Positions 6,276 through 6,484 of a stretch of DNA of 6,484 nt are shown piece by piece. The position numbers and the translations under genes were made by a program. This stretch comes from JACCXJ01 sp052387115 (GTDB taxonomy: Bacteria; Pseudomonadota; Gammaproteobacteria; JACCXJ01). The stretch covers positions 1-6,484 of the forward strand of contig JBQTJM010000352.1 in the NCBI GenBank assembly GCA_052387115.1, in the 5' to 3' direction. Numbering within the stretch: position 1 is the stretch's first letter; each line of letters starts with the position of its first letter. The notes beneath the pieces are model-generated. The model was given only the letters and a program-made list of their open reading frames with translations, had not been told where the DNA came from and made no database searches.

Positions 6276-6313
6276 AAACCTCCAAGGCACTTGCGTGCAA
6301 GCCCTAGAGGTTT
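6276..6313 (-). promoter_or_regulatory. Nested inverted repeat that would mask the integrase Shine-Dalgarno
   Basis: GGAGG (minus strand, 6279-6283) lies six bases before the integrase ATG. It is part of one arm of a perfect 7-bp inverted repeat: AAACCTC at 6276-6282 and GAGGTTT at 6307-6313 on the plus strand. Inside it lies a second perfect repeat, CTTGC-GT-GCAAG (6290-6301). In a minus-strand transcript the outer stem would pair the SD with AAACCUC and the inner stem would cap it, giving a hairpin able to block ribosome binding. Alternatively this cruciform-prone DNA could be a recombinase binding or attachment site. Both roles are inference; the symmetry is directly visible. Confidence 0.5.
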
Positions 6314-6316
6314 GCC

Positions 6317-6354
6317 AGGGGCCTCGCCGTTACAGCGGCGGGGCCTCTTTCTTT
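6317..6354 (+). terminator. Terminator-like GC-rich hairpin with pyrimidine tail
   Basis: GGCCTCGCCG (6320-6329) and CGGCGGGGCC (6336-6345) form a 10-bp stem with one G-U pair around the six-base loop TTACAG. Three more pairs at the base (6317-6319 with 6346-6348) extend it. It is followed on the plus strand by TTCTTTC, so it resembles a rho-independent terminator for transcripts running left to right. No plus-strand gene ends here; the remnant beside it is on the other strand. It may shield the element from reading through, or belong to a recombination site. Confidence 0.55.
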
Positions 6355-6362
6355 CTGATGTC

Positions 6363-6386
6363 ACTTCTCGGACAACTTCTCGGACA
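6363..6386. repeat. Two perfect tandem copies of a 12-bp unit
   Basis: ACTTCTCGGACA occurs twice back to back (6363-6374 and 6375-6386), with no mismatch. It lies about 90 bases upstream of the integrase start. Such repeats occur as recombinase or transposase binding sites and at transposon ends (the complement begins TGTCCGAGAAGT). No third copy was noticed elsewhere in the window. Confidence 0.7.
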
Positions 6387-6484
6387 CTGGCGGTCAGGCT
6401 CGGTTAGCGCTTCGCGTAAATAGACCGGGCAGACGTGGCGAAATCCTATGGGGGTGTGTGCATCCAGGCGGCCCGGACACCACG
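6387..6484. other. Right edge, no supportable gene
   Basis: The last 98 bases contain short open frames on both strands, but none gives a recognisable protein and no stable RNA is evident. The stretch may belong to whatever element carries the tandem repeat, which runs off the window. Confidence 0.4.

Noticed and set aside
5867..6364. Second minus-strand frame over the integrase region, Arg/Pro/Ala-rich
   Set aside because: The integrase-like residues are found in the other frames; this one is an out-of-frame reading of the same GC-rich DNA.
1..6484. tRNA, rRNA or riboswitch
   Set aside because: No cloverleaf, rRNA core sequence or known riboswitch motif was recognised on either strand by eye; small RNAs cannot be excluded.

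Overview
The window looks like an accessory stretch of a moderately GC-rich bacterial chromosome, probably a proteobacterium. The truncated dinB resembles, from memory, the beta/gammaproteobacterial DinB clade with an 'EDRGIDE' active-site motif, and the 122-aa exported protein belongs to a type I recall from proteobacteria. This placement is an inference only. The region is built from a few intact genes set among broken mobile-element pieces: an IS630-type transposase tail at the left edge, an IS91-type transposase tail in the middle, and a decayed tyrosine integrase at the right.

Layout. 1-126 (+): AT-rich 3' end of an IS630-family transposase. 127-392: no supportable gene. 393-1628 (-): intact 411-aa saccharopine-dehydrogenase-like / trans-acting enoyl-reductase-like oxidoreductase with a good Shine-Dalgarno and an AT-rich upstream region holding an inverted repeat. 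About 1701-2123 (-): doubtful hypothetical ORF. 2155-4068 (-): 637-aa membrane protein in which a six-bladed TolB/PD40-type beta-propeller sits between two blocks of about five transmembrane helices. About 4134-4358 (-): C-terminal remnant of an IS91-like transposase. 4298-5185 (-): DNA polymerase IV (dinB) cut off near residue 240, losing its little-finger domain. 5358-5726 (+): 122-aa exported conserved protein. About 5892-6272 (-): N-terminal part of a phage-type integrase with an in-frame stop, two frameshifts and no catalytic domain. 6273-6484: structured non-coding DNA (a hairpin masking the integrase SD, a terminator-like hairpin, a 12-bp tandem repeat).

How the parts relate. The four or five minus-strand reading frames from 5185 down to 393 are co-directional. 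However, the AT-rich region before the oxidoreductase suggests it has its own promoter, and the dinB/IS91 junction is a scar rather than an operon. No complete new multi-gene system is visible. The most distinctive items are the propeller-in-membrane protein and the folded control region upstream of the dead integrase.
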